Assembly (NCBI RefSeq): GCF_002744175.1
Contig: NZ_NKHF01000040.1
Span: 27,375-91,374, forward strand
Direction: 5' to 3'
Source: Pseudoalteromonas piscicida
GTDB lineage: Bacteria > Pseudomonadota > Gammaproteobacteria > Enterobacterales > Alteromonadaceae
Length of the DNA stretch: 64,000 nt
Part shown: positions 53,638 to 63,364 of the stretch, piece by piece
Numbering within the stretch: position 1 is the first letter of the stretch
Layout: the number at the start of each line of letters is the position of its first letter
Notes under the pieces: generated by a model
What the model was told of the DNA's origin: nothing
Database searches by the model: none
The model's input: only the letters and a program-made list of their open reading frames with translations
Position numbers and translations under genes: made by a program

Positions 53638-56535
53638 TTACTGGTTAGCCACCACGATCAGGCGGATAGCGTCCAGCTTAAGTTGTGCTTTTTCAATGTG
53701 CGTAGTTAGCGCTTCTCTTTGCTTATCAAAAACCTGAATTTCTTCATCGCGAATATTCGGGTTGATAGTTTTCAGTGCTTGTAGACGGCCCTGCTCATCA
53801 CCTAATTGCTTTTGCATTTTGTCCAAAGCATTTGCTTGAATGCTTTCAAGCTGAGTTTGGGCAATATCGCTGGCTTGCGTAATAAGTGGGTGGATAGCGC
53901 TTTGCAGTGCATTAACTAGTTTACTACCTGTTTGTCTGCCAACAGCTGAAAGTTGTTGATTAAATGCATCAAACGCGACATTTTGCGCTAAGTCATTGCC
54001 TGCTTTGTCCATTAGCACACGAATAGGCGTTGGTGGTAAAAAACGGCCTAACTGCAGTGATTTAGGCGCGGAAGACTCTGCCACAAAGATTAACTCAACA
54101 AAGAAAGTACCCACAGGTAATTTATTGTTTTTAAGCAGTGCGACAGAGGCACAACCAAAGTCATCGTTGCAGATCATATCCATCACGCCGCTAACCATTG
54201 GGTGATCCCAGCTAATGAAATGAGCATCTTCCTGAGACAACGCGGTATTGCGGTCAAAGGTTACCGTTATCCCATCTTCTTTTAGGCACGGGAAAGAAGG
54301 ATTGAGCATATGCTCAGTCGGCTTCAAAATAATGGTATTTTCGCCTTTGTCCTCTTGATTAACACCAAATGTATCGAATACGTTGATCATAAATCCAGGC
54401 AAAATAACGTCGTTATCGATAGCTTCAAGGTCCGCTACGATATTGTCTGTTTTACCTTGACCGCTAGAGTGCAGCTCTAGCAGACGATCTCGACCTTGCT
54501 CCATTTTTGTGCGTAGTTGTGCGTTTTCTTTCGCCGCTTGCGCTAATAAAGGGTCTAGCTCATCTTCGTCGCAGTTGTGCTCTGCAATCAGTGCTAATAA
54601 CTCGTCAGAGAACGACTTATACAGCATTTGTCCTGTGGTGCTGGTGGTTTCGAATGCGTCCAAGCCTTCGTGATACCAACGAAGTAGCACTTCTTGCGCT
54701 GTATTTTCAAAGTAAGGAACATGAATATTGATGTCATGCTTTTGACCAATGCGGTCAAGACGACCAATACGCTGCTCTAACAGATCTGGGTTAAGCGGTA
54801 AATCAAACAATACCAAATGATGCGAAAACTGGAAGTTACGACCTTCAGAGCCAATTTCTGAGCAAAGTAGAACTTGAGCGCTATCATATTCATCGGCAAA
54901 GAAGGCAGCCGCACGGTCGCGCTCAATGATAGACATGCCTTCGTGGAACACTGCAGCTTTAATTGCCTCGCGTTCACGTAACACTTGTTCAAGGCTAATT
55001 GCAGTTTCTGCTTTGGCGCAAATAAGCAGGACTTTTTCGTGCTTTAATTCTTTAAGTTTGGCAATCAGCCATTCCACGCGTGGGTCAAACTGAGCCCAGC
55101 CGCTTCCTTCGCCTTCAAACTCTTGGAAGATTTTTTCAGGGAATAGAGCACGCATAGCACTGAACTCAGGACTTTGGATACCGCTAATATTTCCCATTAC
55201 CGACATCGCGGTTTTGTACTGCTTAGGAAGTGGAACCGGATATTGATGCAATAAACGGCTTGGGTAGCCGTCAATACCGCTACGGCTATTTCTAAATAAA
55301 ATACGGCCTGTACCATGACGGTCTAGTAGCATAGACAGAATTTCTGTTTTAGCATCGCCGTCACCATTTTGTGCTTTGCTCAGTAATGCAGAAATATCTG
55401 TCTCTTTGAGTAGTTCACACAGTGTTTGCTGCTCTTTTTCGTCCAGCTTTTTGTCTTGTAGTAGGTTGTTTGCGGCTTCTGCGACTTCTTTATAGTGACT
55501 TTCCTCTTCTACAAATGCGTCGTAATCATAGAATCGGTCTGGGTCTAATAGTTGCAGACGAGCAAAGTGACTACGATGCCCGAGTTGGTCAGGTGTTGCA
55601 GTCAGCAAGATAAGTCCAGGAATGTCTTGAGAAAGTTCAGCAATACGTTGGTATTCTGTACTTGGTTTTTCCTTAGTTACTGTTAGATGATGCGCTTCAT
55701 CAACAATCAATAGATCCCAATCTGCCAAAGTTGCTTGCTCAAACCAACGGCGTTTTTTGGTGATAAATTCTAGACTTACCAATACCAATTGCTCGGTTTC
55801 GAATACATTAGGTGCATCAGCATAAGCTTCGCTACAACGCTCTTCGTCAAAAATCGAAAAGTGCAGGTTAAAGCGGCGTAGCATCTCTACAAGCCATTGG
55901 TGCTGCAGGTTTTCTGGAACCACTATGAGTACACGATTCGCACGGCCAGACAAGATTTGCTGGTGCAAGATCATGCCCGCTTCAATGGTTTTACCTAATC
56001 CCACTTCATCGGATAGGAGTACGCGAGGAGCAAAACGCTTACCGACCTCATCGGCAATGTAAAGCTGGTGAGGAATAAGACTGGCACGCTGACCAATCAA
56101 GCCCTTTAAGTGAGACTGTTCTTTATCAAACTGGTGCTGCCAAGTTTGATAACGCAGTGTGTAGCGGTCAAAACGATCGATCTGGCCTGCAAATAGACGG
56201 TCTTGCGGTTTATTAAACTTGAGAAAGTGATCAAGAAAGGTCTCTTTAAATGAAGTTTCTTCTTCATTATCAACTCGAGTACCATGATAGCAAAATAGTC
56301 CATTTTGCTCTTCCACGCTGTCAACACGTAGTTCCCATTCTTCAACATGGCGGATCACATCGCCTGGGTTGAATACGACTCGAGTTACAGGTGCTTCCTG
56401 TACTGAGTAAACACGGTTTTCTCCGCTAGCGGGAAATAAAATAGTCACCTGACGCCCCTCAAGTGCCACTATTGTACCCAATCCTAAATCTGATTCCGTA
56501 TCGCTGATCCAGCGCTGACCTAAGGAAAAATTCAT
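53638..56535 (-). CDS. rapA: RNA polymerase-associated ATPase RapA
   Basis: A 965-residue SWI2/SNF2 ATPase. Two N-terminal Tudor-like domains (about 1-110, QRWISDTESDLGLGTIVALEGRQVTILFP) precede the helicase core, with Walker A DEVGLGKT at 176-183, DEAH at 279-282, LTATPDQ as motif III, and CSEIGSEGRNFQF plus QRIGRLDRIGQ (motifs V/VI). A C-terminal coiled-coil part completes the protein. RapA binds core RNA polymerase and promotes recycling. The size matches E. coli RapA (968 aa). Confidence 0.96.
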   Translation of the reverse strand: MNFSLGQRWISDTESDLGLGTIVALEGRQVTILFPASGENRVYSVQEAPVTRVVFNPGDVIRHVEEWELRVDSVEEQNGLFCYHGTRVDNEEETSFKETFLDHFLKFNKPQDRLFAGQIDRFDRYTLRYQTWQHQFDKEQSHLKGLIGQRASLIPHQLYIADEVGKRFAPRVLLSDEVGLGKTIEAGMILHQQILSGRANRVLIVVPENLQHQWLVEMLRRFNLHFSIFDEERCSEAYADAPNVFETEQLVLVSLEFITKKRRWFEQATLADWDLLIVDEAHHLTVTKEKPSTEYQRIAELSQDIPGLILLTATPDQLGHRSHFARLQLLDPDRFYDYDAFVEEESHYKEVAEAANNLLQDKKLDEKEQQTLCELLKETDISALLSKAQNGDGDAKTEILSMLLDRHGTGRILFRNSRSGIDGYPSRLLHQYPVPLPKQYKTAMSVMGNISGIQSPEFSAMRALFPEKIFQEFEGEGSGWAQFDPRVEWLIAKLKELKHEKVLLICAKAETAISLEQVLREREAIKAAVFHEGMSIIERDRAAAFFADEYDSAQVLLCSEIGSEGRNFQFSHHLVLFDLPLNPDLLEQRIGRLDRIGQKHDINIHVPYFENTAQEVLLRWYHEGLDAFETTSTTGQMLYKSFSDELLALIAEHNCDEDELDPLLAQAAKENAQLRTKMEQGRDRLLELHSSGQGKTDNIVADLEAIDNDVILPGFMINVFDTFGVNQEDKGENTIILKPTEHMLNPSFPCLKEDGITVTFDRNTALSQEDAHFISWDHPMVSGVMDMICNDDFGCASVALLKNNKLPVGTFFVELIFVAESSAPKSLQLGRFLPPTPIRVLMDKAGNDLAQNVAFDAFNQQLSAVGRQTGSKLVNALQSAIHPLITQASDIAQTQLESIQANALDKMQKQLGDEQGRLQALKTINPNIRDEEIQVFDKQREALTTHIEKAQLKLDAIRLIVVANQ

Positions 56536-56827
56536 GGTTATCTCGTCTATGCAGAAAAAAGGCGGCTATGTTACCTATTCGCGCTCGTTTGTTCAATACG
56601 AAACCGCGATGCAGGGCTTTATTTATCAAGCACTGACGCTGTTCTACGGTTCGGTAAGCCTATTGCCATCTAGTTGTTTTTTATGAATATGCAAGTTGTA
56701 TTTTCTTTTGTCATAAAAGCGACTTTTGTGACAAATAGACTAAACTTGAACTATACCCAAAGCACAAATTGTCACTTCGCTGTGTATTGGGTATAGCATA
56801 ATAATCTGTAAACAACAGGAATGCGCT

Positions 56828-58228
56828 ATGGTAAAACAAGATAAAGACCATAAAGTGTACGTGCTCGACACCAACGTACTTCTCCATGAACCACTCGCTT
56901 ACCTTTCCTTCCAAGAACATGATGTTGTCGTTCCCATGACTGTCCTTGAAGAACTTGACCACATCAAAGATCGAAAGAGTGACGTGAGTCGAGACGCGAG
57001 AATTGCAATCCGTGGTTTAGATGATGTACTCCGCGATGCAACGCCAGAGCAAATGCTAGAGGGGGTAGCGCTACCAACACTAAAGATCGAAAGTCATAGA
57101 ACACCCAGTTCCGGTAAGCTGATCATTGTCAATGACCACTTATTCCCAGATTCTATTTCAGGACTACCTGGCAATGAAAATGACCATCGTATTATCAATT
57201 GTGCGGTGCATCTGCAAACGCAATACAGTGATAAAAAGGTGGTTCTGGTTACTAAAGACATTAACATGCGGCTCAAAGCCAAAGGGGCAGGGCTCAAATA
57301 TGTAGAAGATTACCGCACTGATCAGCTGATTGATGATATCGCCTTATTAACCAGTGGTTTTAAAAAGGTTGAAGGTGACTTCTGGCAAAATGTTGGAGAG
57401 TGTCAAACCCAACAAGAGGGGCGCTATACTGTTCATGATGTGCCAAAGTCACTCGTCCCTGATGTTTTTTGTAATGAATATCTCATTGATGATACCAACC
57501 ACTTTGCAGCGCGAGTGGTAGGCTATGACTCAGAGCATATACGGTTAAAAGACTTGGGTGTGGAACGTTTGATGCACCGTCAGGCATGGGGAGTTAAACC
57601 GAAAAACATTAATCAAGGCATGGCGCTGGATGCATTACTTGATACCGACATTGAGCTGGTGATCCTTACCGGCCCGGCAGGTTGCGGGAAAACCCTATTA
57701 GCGCTTGCAAGTGCCCTTGAAATGATCATTGAAAAAGGCATATATGATAAGGTGATTGTAACTAGAAATACCCCGGAAATAGCTGAAAGTATAGGATTTT
57801 TACCTGGCACGGAAGAAGAGAAAATGGCCCCTTGGCTTGCCGCCATTACAGATACCTTAGAAGTGCTCCATAAACATGACGAAAGCCCTGTCACAAGCCG
57901 AAATTACATTATGGAGAAGGCAAATATTCAGTTTAAGTCAGTGAACTTTATGCGTGGTCGTAGCATTCAAAATGCCGTGGTCATTTTGGACGAAAGTCAA
58001 AACTTAACGGCTTCTCAATTAAAAACCATCATTACTCGTTGCGGCGAGGGAACTAAACTTATTTGCACAGGAAACCTGGCGCAGATAGATAGCAATTACT
58101 TAACCCCTGTAACTTCGGGGTTGACCTATATCGTCGAGCGCTTCAAAGATTTTGAGGGAAGCGCAACCATCAACTTAAACGGTGTGGTACGAAGCCGCTT
58201 GGCAAGTTTTGCTGAAGAAAATTTATAA
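56828..58228 (+). CDS. PIN-PhoH fusion ATPase (YlaK-like)
   Basis: A 466-residue PhoH2-type protein. The N-terminal PIN domain (about 9-150) has Asp14 (VLDTNVLLHEP), Glu41-42 (VLEELDHIKDR) and NAxDHRIINCA metal ligands; the C-terminal PhoH ATPase has Walker A GPAGCGKT at 282-289 and Walker B VVILDESQN near 368. Family members are RNA helicase/RNase proteins. AGGA lies seven bases upstream of the ATG. A mobile hybrid kinase pair follows it by about 70 bp on the same strand. Confidence 0.92.
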   Translation: MVKQDKDHKVYVLDTNVLLHEPLAYLSFQEHDVVVPMTVLEELDHIKDRKSDVSRDARIAIRGLDDVLRDATPEQMLEGVALPTLKIESHRTPSSGKLIIVNDHLFPDSISGLPGNENDHRIINCAVHLQTQYSDKKVVLVTKDINMRLKAKGAGLKYVEDYRTDQLIDDIALLTSGFKKVEGDFWQNVGECQTQQEGRYTVHDVPKSLVPDVFCNEYLIDDTNHFAARVVGYDSEHIRLKDLGVERLMHRQAWGVKPKNINQGMALDALLDTDIELVILTGPAGCGKTLLALASALEMIIEKGIYDKVIVTRNTPEIAESIGFLPGTEEEKMAPWLAAITDTLEVLHKHDESPVTSRNYIMEKANIQFKSVNFMRGRSIQNAVVILDESQNLTASQLKTIITRCGEGTKLICTGNLAQIDSNYLTPVTSGLTYIVERFKDFEGSATINLNGVVRSRLASFAEENL

Positions 58229-58296
58229 CTTGCCTTGAGCCGACTGGCTCGTTACTCTTTTGCCTACACAGTGTGCAAATGGGAATGAGCCAGTAG

Positions 58297-61200
58297 ATGG
58301 ATGCGACAAAAGAATTCTTACCACTAAAAAGTTACCGAAAGGGCATTTTAGTTGCGGTGATCATCCCCATCCTACTGGTTCTTATTTTAGCCTACCACTT
58401 ATACCAAATTAAACTTGAACGTCAGTACGAAGTTCGCCAAGGTCAGTATAAATACGTTTCGCAACAGCTAAAGCAAGAGTTTTATGCCGCGCACGTTGTA
58501 CTAGATAGTATCGCTGTTAATTTGGCGCAGCCTATTTCATTCCAAAAGCCGCCTGAATGGTTGGAAGACATCGAACAGCATCCTGAGCATTATTACCATG
58601 CGCTACCGAATAATGGGGGCGAAATTGTCGGTCGTGGTCAAGTTAATGAAGCTCTGTTTGCAACCAAGCGCTGGCAAACCGTGTTATCACTCAATACCGC
58701 TTTTGATGCCGCACTTGCACTCCAAGGCGGATTATATGCAGTGGCTTATATAGAGGATGATGGTTTTGCTTTTATCAAACGTAGAGATGCTTCGAGTAGT
58801 CATTTCATCTCACAGATTGTGCAAGGGCAGTTTGAGCCAGACTTCAGCCTTGGTAATATTGTTGTTGGTCCACCAGTGGAGTTTTTTGATAAGCGTATGT
58901 TTGCGCTGGGTAAGAAGTTATCGACGCTAGACAATACACACATTTTGATGATCTATGATAGCAACATTATTGACCGCTGGCTGCAAAACATTGGTTCGCT
59001 AGACGGCACCATGGAATTTAAAAACCAAAGCGATGAAATTATCGCCGGTGAGCGTTATGACTATGATAGTGCTGGTGTTGCTAATTCTGCAGCCCCTTGG
59101 CAATATGGCCTACACTTTATAGCTGAACCCGCCAAAGAGCCGATCAGCTTAAATTATCATGAAAGCTATGAGCAATTTGCTGCACCACTGCAGCGAGAGG
59201 TACTTCTTGAAGTCGCCTTGTTGCTGTTTTTTATCCTTTTCACTTTTACTACCATTGTGTGGTTGAGCGGTCAGATATTCGTTAAGCCGTTAAAGCATTT
59301 TGTAAACTATCTTTCATTACAAGAGCATACGCCGCAAGCAACGCTAGACTATCCCATACCGGCTGAGTGGCAGCCTTGGTTTATACAAATCAAACAAGTT
59401 GTAGAGCAAAAGTCGCGTTTAATGCATGCACTGAAACAGCATAACCGCGAATTAGACGATGAAATTAAGCGTAAACAACAAGCGCTAAAACAGAGTTTTG
59501 AGGCAAAAGAAAGGCAAGCTGCCCTTCTGAATGCGGTGTTAGATTCGGTGCCTGACATCATTTATTTTAAAAATATAGATGGCTCTTTTATTGGTTGCAA
59601 CCGCGCTTTTGAGACATTTTTAGGCGTTGATAAGTCTGAGCTGGTGGCAAAAACACAGCCAGAAGTGACATCTGGGTTGACGATATTGCTCGAGCAAGAA
59701 GCGCAAATGGAAAGTTTGCAAGAGCAGGTAGCGACTAACTTTGTGCTTGGGGCACAGACCTATTTTTTGACTATTACACCGCTAAAATCCGAAACAGGAA
59801 AGCTGATTGGCTGTTTAGGGGTTGCCCGTGATATTACCGCCGCACAAGAAGCTTATAATGCCTTAAGAGATTCAGAGGAAAATTTCAGAGCCGCCACAGA
59901 GTTTGCGCCTAATGGCGTTATCTTAGCTGCGATTGGTGGTAAAATCTTAGAGATGAATAAAGCGGCTAAGCGTTATCTATCACTCGATAAAAATACTGGT
60001 GAAAAGCAATTAGCACGGCTGTTCGATGAACAAAACTGGCAAGAATTAGAGCAAGTGCTTGCAGGGCTGCTGCAACAGCAAAAGAAAGTAGTAGAACACA
60101 CGATTTCACAATCTGGTAAACACCGCTGGTTACAGCTCAGTATTTCTTTGGTATGGGATAAAGACAAACGACCAAAATACTATGTGATCCATATTCAAAA
60201 TATCACTGGTCTGTTATTGGCTAAGCAAGACGCTGAGCGGGCAACTCTCGCTAAAAGCCGATTTATTGCCAATATTAGCCATGAGATCAGAACTCCTATC
60301 AATGCTATTTTAGGCCTAGCTGATATGATAAAGAGTGAGACACTCACTCGATTGCAAAGCAAAAAGCTTCAGCAACTTTCTGGTGCCGCGAATGAATTAC
60401 TGACCATGTTGAACAGTATTTTGGAGTTTGCCAAGGTAGAAAGCCATCAAGGGACCATTCAATACGAGACCTTTCAAACTTGCCATGTGTTTACCACAAT
60501 AGACTCCCTTATTCGACCTCTGTGCCTACAGAAGGAGCTCGAGTTTGAATTATCTATCGATCCTCAGGTATGGCCGTATTTATATAGCGACGAAGACAAA
60601 ATCAAGCAAATACTGGTTAACTTGCTTGGAAACGCGGTGAAATACACTAATCAAGGTAAAGTCGGGTTGAAGGTTAGTGTCAAAGCCGATAGAGCAGCAA
60701 AGCAAACGCTAAAATTTGCAGTATGGGATACCGGAGTTGGGATTAAGCCACAAGAAGTTGAACACCTTTTTGACGCCTTTACGCAAGGGGATGAGAGCTT
60801 CACGCGTCGACATGAAGGTATTGGTTTAGGTTTAGCGATAGTAAAGCAAGAAGTTGCCTTACTGGGTGGGGATATTGCGGTGGACTCTACGCCTAATCAA
60901 GGGAGCTGTTTTTTCTTTGAGCTTATGCTTGATAAAGGTGCCTGTCCCGTTGTTGACAGTCATAAAGAGGTGTATTGCTTAGCTTGTGACGAACATAGTT
61001 TGCCTAATTACTTCGTAGGCCTCGTAGAGCCGTTATCTATTGAGCAACTTCAACACAGTAATACGCAATTAGATAAGTCCATCGTCGTGATCCCACCTGA
61101 AGCAGCGGTAAATGGGCGGTTTTCTTTACCAAGTAAAGACGCATTGCTGTTGCACTGTGAGGGCGAGTTTCCAGAGCAAAGTAATCACATTGCGCTGAAT

Positions 61201-62001
61201 CAAAGTGTGTTTTATCAATCTGCTTATACTTGGCTTGCTGAGTTTGCTCATATGACACAAACGGTTGATAGCGTTTGTATGCAAGTAGCAGGAGCGCTTT
61301 GCTTGGTGGTGGATGATAATAGCTTGAATTTGGATATTACCGAAAACATGCTCAAGCAAAATGGTATTTCTACGGTCGGGCTACAAAGTGCTGAAGAGAT
61401 CCAAAAAATCTGCTCACAGCTACAACCGGATATTATTTTAATGGATATTCATATGCCGATAATTGATGGCTATCAAGCTACTGCTCAAATAAGAGAAATG
61501 TGGTCAGAAGCACAGCTACCTATTATCGCCCTGACTGCAAATGCGAGTAAAGAAGAACGGGCGAAAGCGGCTGCCGTTGGCATGAATGATTATTTGGTAA
61601 AACCTATTAATAGCGCTCAGGCATGTAAGGCGCTCGCGGAAAATATCTGCAAGTCGGATAGCATAGAAGATGCATTTTTCGATTATGAGTTTGCTTTATC
61701 ACAAATGATGCAAAATGAAACGTTTTTGCAAACAATGTTAGATAAATTTGCTAAGCTTTGCCATGATTACCTAGAACAGGTCTCTCGTATTGAGCAAGGC
61801 TCGGAACTATTTGAGCTAGCACATGGTATTAAGGGTGCTGCTGCCGGACTGGGTTTTAAGCGGCTTGCAAAAGCTGCAAAGGATCTTGAAACGCAAAGCA
61901 AAACAATCACAACAATCACTAATCGCACGGACTTAAGTAGGCTAGAAAATACACTGTTACAAGTCGTGTCTTTTATTGAGCTAAGAAAGGTAGCGTCATA
62001 G
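58297..62001 (+). CDS. Hybrid sensor histidine kinase with two PAS domains (HK-REC-HPt)
   Basis: A 1234-residue inner-membrane protein. TM segments at about 18-36 and 303-325 bracket a periplasmic sensor (about 40-300). Two PAS domains lie at about 405-520 and 525-640 (first PAS: VPDIIYFKNIDGSFIGCN), then HisKA with His662 (ISHEIRTPINA), HATPase, a spacer with a degenerate receiver, an intact receiver (LVVDDNSLNLD, Asp of LMDIHMPIIDG near 1049) and an HPt domain (AHGIKGAAAGLGF, His near 1175). It lies 2 bp before the response regulator at 62003, so the two are translationally coupled and likely partners. Confidence 0.93.
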   Translation: MDATKEFLPLKSYRKGILVAVIIPILLVLILAYHLYQIKLERQYEVRQGQYKYVSQQLKQEFYAAHVVLDSIAVNLAQPISFQKPPEWLEDIEQHPEHYYHALPNNGGEIVGRGQVNEALFATKRWQTVLSLNTAFDAALALQGGLYAVAYIEDDGFAFIKRRDASSSHFISQIVQGQFEPDFSLGNIVVGPPVEFFDKRMFALGKKLSTLDNTHILMIYDSNIIDRWLQNIGSLDGTMEFKNQSDEIIAGERYDYDSAGVANSAAPWQYGLHFIAEPAKEPISLNYHESYEQFAAPLQREVLLEVALLLFFILFTFTTIVWLSGQIFVKPLKHFVNYLSLQEHTPQATLDYPIPAEWQPWFIQIKQVVEQKSRLMHALKQHNRELDDEIKRKQQALKQSFEAKERQAALLNAVLDSVPDIIYFKNIDGSFIGCNRAFETFLGVDKSELVAKTQPEVTSGLTILLEQEAQMESLQEQVATNFVLGAQTYFLTITPLKSETGKLIGCLGVARDITAAQEAYNALRDSEENFRAATEFAPNGVILAAIGGKILEMNKAAKRYLSLDKNTGEKQLARLFDEQNWQELEQVLAGLLQQQKKVVEHTISQSGKHRWLQLSISLVWDKDKRPKYYVIHIQNITGLLLAKQDAERATLAKSRFIANISHEIRTPINAILGLADMIKSETLTRLQSKKLQQLSGAANELLTMLNSILEFAKVESHQGTIQYETFQTCHVFTTIDSLIRPLCLQKELEFELSIDPQVWPYLYSDEDKIKQILVNLLGNAVKYTNQGKVGLKVSVKADRAAKQTLKFAVWDTGVGIKPQEVEHLFDAFTQGDESFTRRHEGIGLGLAIVKQEVALLGGDIAVDSTPNQGSCFFFELMLDKGACPVVDSHKEVYCLACDEHSLPNYFVGLVEPLSIEQLQHSNTQLDKSIVVIPPEAAVNGRFSLPSKDALLLHCEGEFPEQSNHIALNQSVFYQSAYTWLAEFAHMTQTVDSVCMQVAGALCLVVDDNSLNLDITENMLKQNGISTVGLQSAEEIQKICSQLQPDIILMDIHMPIIDGYQATAQIREMWSEAQLPIIALTANASKEERAKAAAVGMNDYLVKPINSAQACKALAENICKSDSIEDAFFDYEFALSQMMQNETFLQTMLDKFAKLCHDYLEQVSRIEQGSELFELAHGIKGAAAGLGFKRLAKAAKDLETQSKTITTITNRTDLSRLENTLLQVVSFIELRKVAS

Positions 62002-62002
62002 G

Positions 62003-62947
62003 ATGCAGCAAGCTGAGCACATTTTTATTATTGATGATGATCCAATAAACAAAATGGTCTTGATCAATACCTTAAGTGACGAGCACAGATTATCACATTG
62101 CGTAAATACAGAGCGCAGCATCGATGAAATTAAAGCAGGTAGTGTCGACCTAATTATTATTGATGTTCTGATGGCTGAGGGCAGCGGTTTTTATGTATTA
62201 GAGCAGTTAAAAAAGGATGAAAATACCTATGGCATCCCAGTCGTAGTGATCTCGGGTAGTGTGAGCTTTAAAGATGAAGCCAGAGGATTGGAACTTGGCG
62301 CAGTGGATTACATCACTAAGCCATTTAACCCCCTGATATTAAAAGCGAGGATAAAAAACCACCTCGCAATTAAGAAGAAAAATGACCTACTCGAAAAGCT
62401 AGTATCCCTCGATGGCCTGACGGAATTGCCCAATCGCAGGCGATTAGATGAAGTCATGAAATCTTCACTGCACTCGGCAACCGTGGAGCAGCAGGCGTTT
62501 ACTCTAATGTTAGTCGAGGTCGATTACTTCAAAACTTTCAACGAGCATTATGGTTACATGCATGGAGATAACTGCTTGTTTAAGGTTGCTAAAGCGTTGG
62601 AACAAGCCGCTGCACGTTACTCGTTATTTATTGGGCGCTTTGATGGCACTCGCTTTGCTCTGGTGCTTACTCAATACAATATCGACATGGTAAAAGAAAT
62701 CGCACAAACCTTGCACGATGAGGTCAATACCTTAAAAATCCCCCATATCGCCTCACCTATTTGTGCGCATGTTAGCGTAAGTGTGGGCGCTGTTCATGTT
62801 TACATTGACACCCACTGTGTTCATGATGTTTATGTTCAAGCAGACACCCAACATAAAAGCGAAGTGGGTGAACTGATAAAAATGGCAGATAACGCCTTAG
62901 CTTTGGCACAAAAGCAGCAGAGTACTATATATATTAAAGAAATATGA
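62003..62947 (+). CDS. Response regulator with degenerate GGDEF output domain
   Basis: A 314-residue protein. The receiver (about 5-120) has DDD at 11-13, phosphorylated Asp54 (LIIIDVLMAEGSG) and Lys107 (YITKPFNP). The C-terminal GGDEF fold is recognisable by LDGLTELPNRRRLDEVM and FTLMLVEVDYFKTFNEHYG, but the signature loop reads GRFDGTRFAL: the GGDEF motif is replaced by DGTRF at 214-218. Synthesis of c-di-GMP is therefore not expected; a protein-binding or GTP-binding role is more likely. It starts 2 nt after the kinase stop, making this a two-component pair. Confidence 0.92.
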   Translation: MQQAEHIFIIDDDPINKMVLINTLSDEHRLSHCVNTERSIDEIKAGSVDLIIIDVLMAEGSGFYVLEQLKKDENTYGIPVVVISGSVSFKDEARGLELGAVDYITKPFNPLILKARIKNHLAIKKKNDLLEKLVSLDGLTELPNRRRLDEVMKSSLHSATVEQQAFTLMLVEVDYFKTFNEHYGYMHGDNCLFKVAKALEQAAARYSLFIGRFDGTRFALVLTQYNIDMVKEIAQTLHDEVNTLKIPHIASPICAHVSVSVGAVHVYIDTHCVHDVYVQADTQHKSEVGELIKMADNALALAQKQQSTIYIKEI

Positions 62948-62949
62948 AG

Positions 62950-63076
62950 GTGAATTTACATTGACATACACAACGGTGAATTTACATCCACATCCACATC
63001 CACATCCACATCCACATCCACAACAACAGAGTGAATTTACATTGACACCCACAACAACACCCACAACAACAGTGAC
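62950..63076. repeat. Low-complexity repeat with six ACATCC hexamers
   Basis: Three units begin GTGAATTTACAT (62950, 62976 and 63031). The middle one contains six perfect ACATCC hexamers (62984-63019). The first and third contain TTTACATTGACA; the third continues CACCCACAACAAC twice. The kinase-partner gene just upstream also holds TTTACATTGACACCCAC near 62801-62817. A minus-strand ORF across the array translates to Val/Gly/Cys repeats and is taken as spurious. Confidence 0.75.
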
Positions 63077-63364
63077 TTGAATGTACTGATAAAATAGCGG
63101 GTAACTAACGTCTTGTTGGGTTGTTATGTGTGTTATAAGGACAGCCAACTCAGTCATTTGATGCTAAATAGTATTAATCCCTTTTTTACCATTGAAAGTG
63201 TCAAAATAAAGCGTTTTGGTATGTACGAGCACTTTAAACTGCAAGGATAAAAGTGTCCAAAAGAATGCTATTCCTCTGTTATTAGGGGTTTTACACTAAA
63301 GTATGCCTTTGCGACGGTCGCAGTGCTGTGGTTTCTATAAATCTGAATACTATTTTGGGTAGTA
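63077..63364. other. Spacer before the transposase gene
   Basis: About 290 bp between the hexamer repeat and the stop of the transposase fragment. No gene or clear inverted repeat was seen. Confidence 0.3.

Noticed and set aside
62984..63019. Hexamer repeats considered as a CRISPR array
   Set aside because: The units are contiguous 6-bp repeats with no spacers, and no cas genes are present.
62897..63157. Minus-strand ORF with Val-Gly and Cys-Gly repeats
   Set aside because: It is translation of the hexamer and CACCCAC repeats with no ribosome site; almost certainly spurious.
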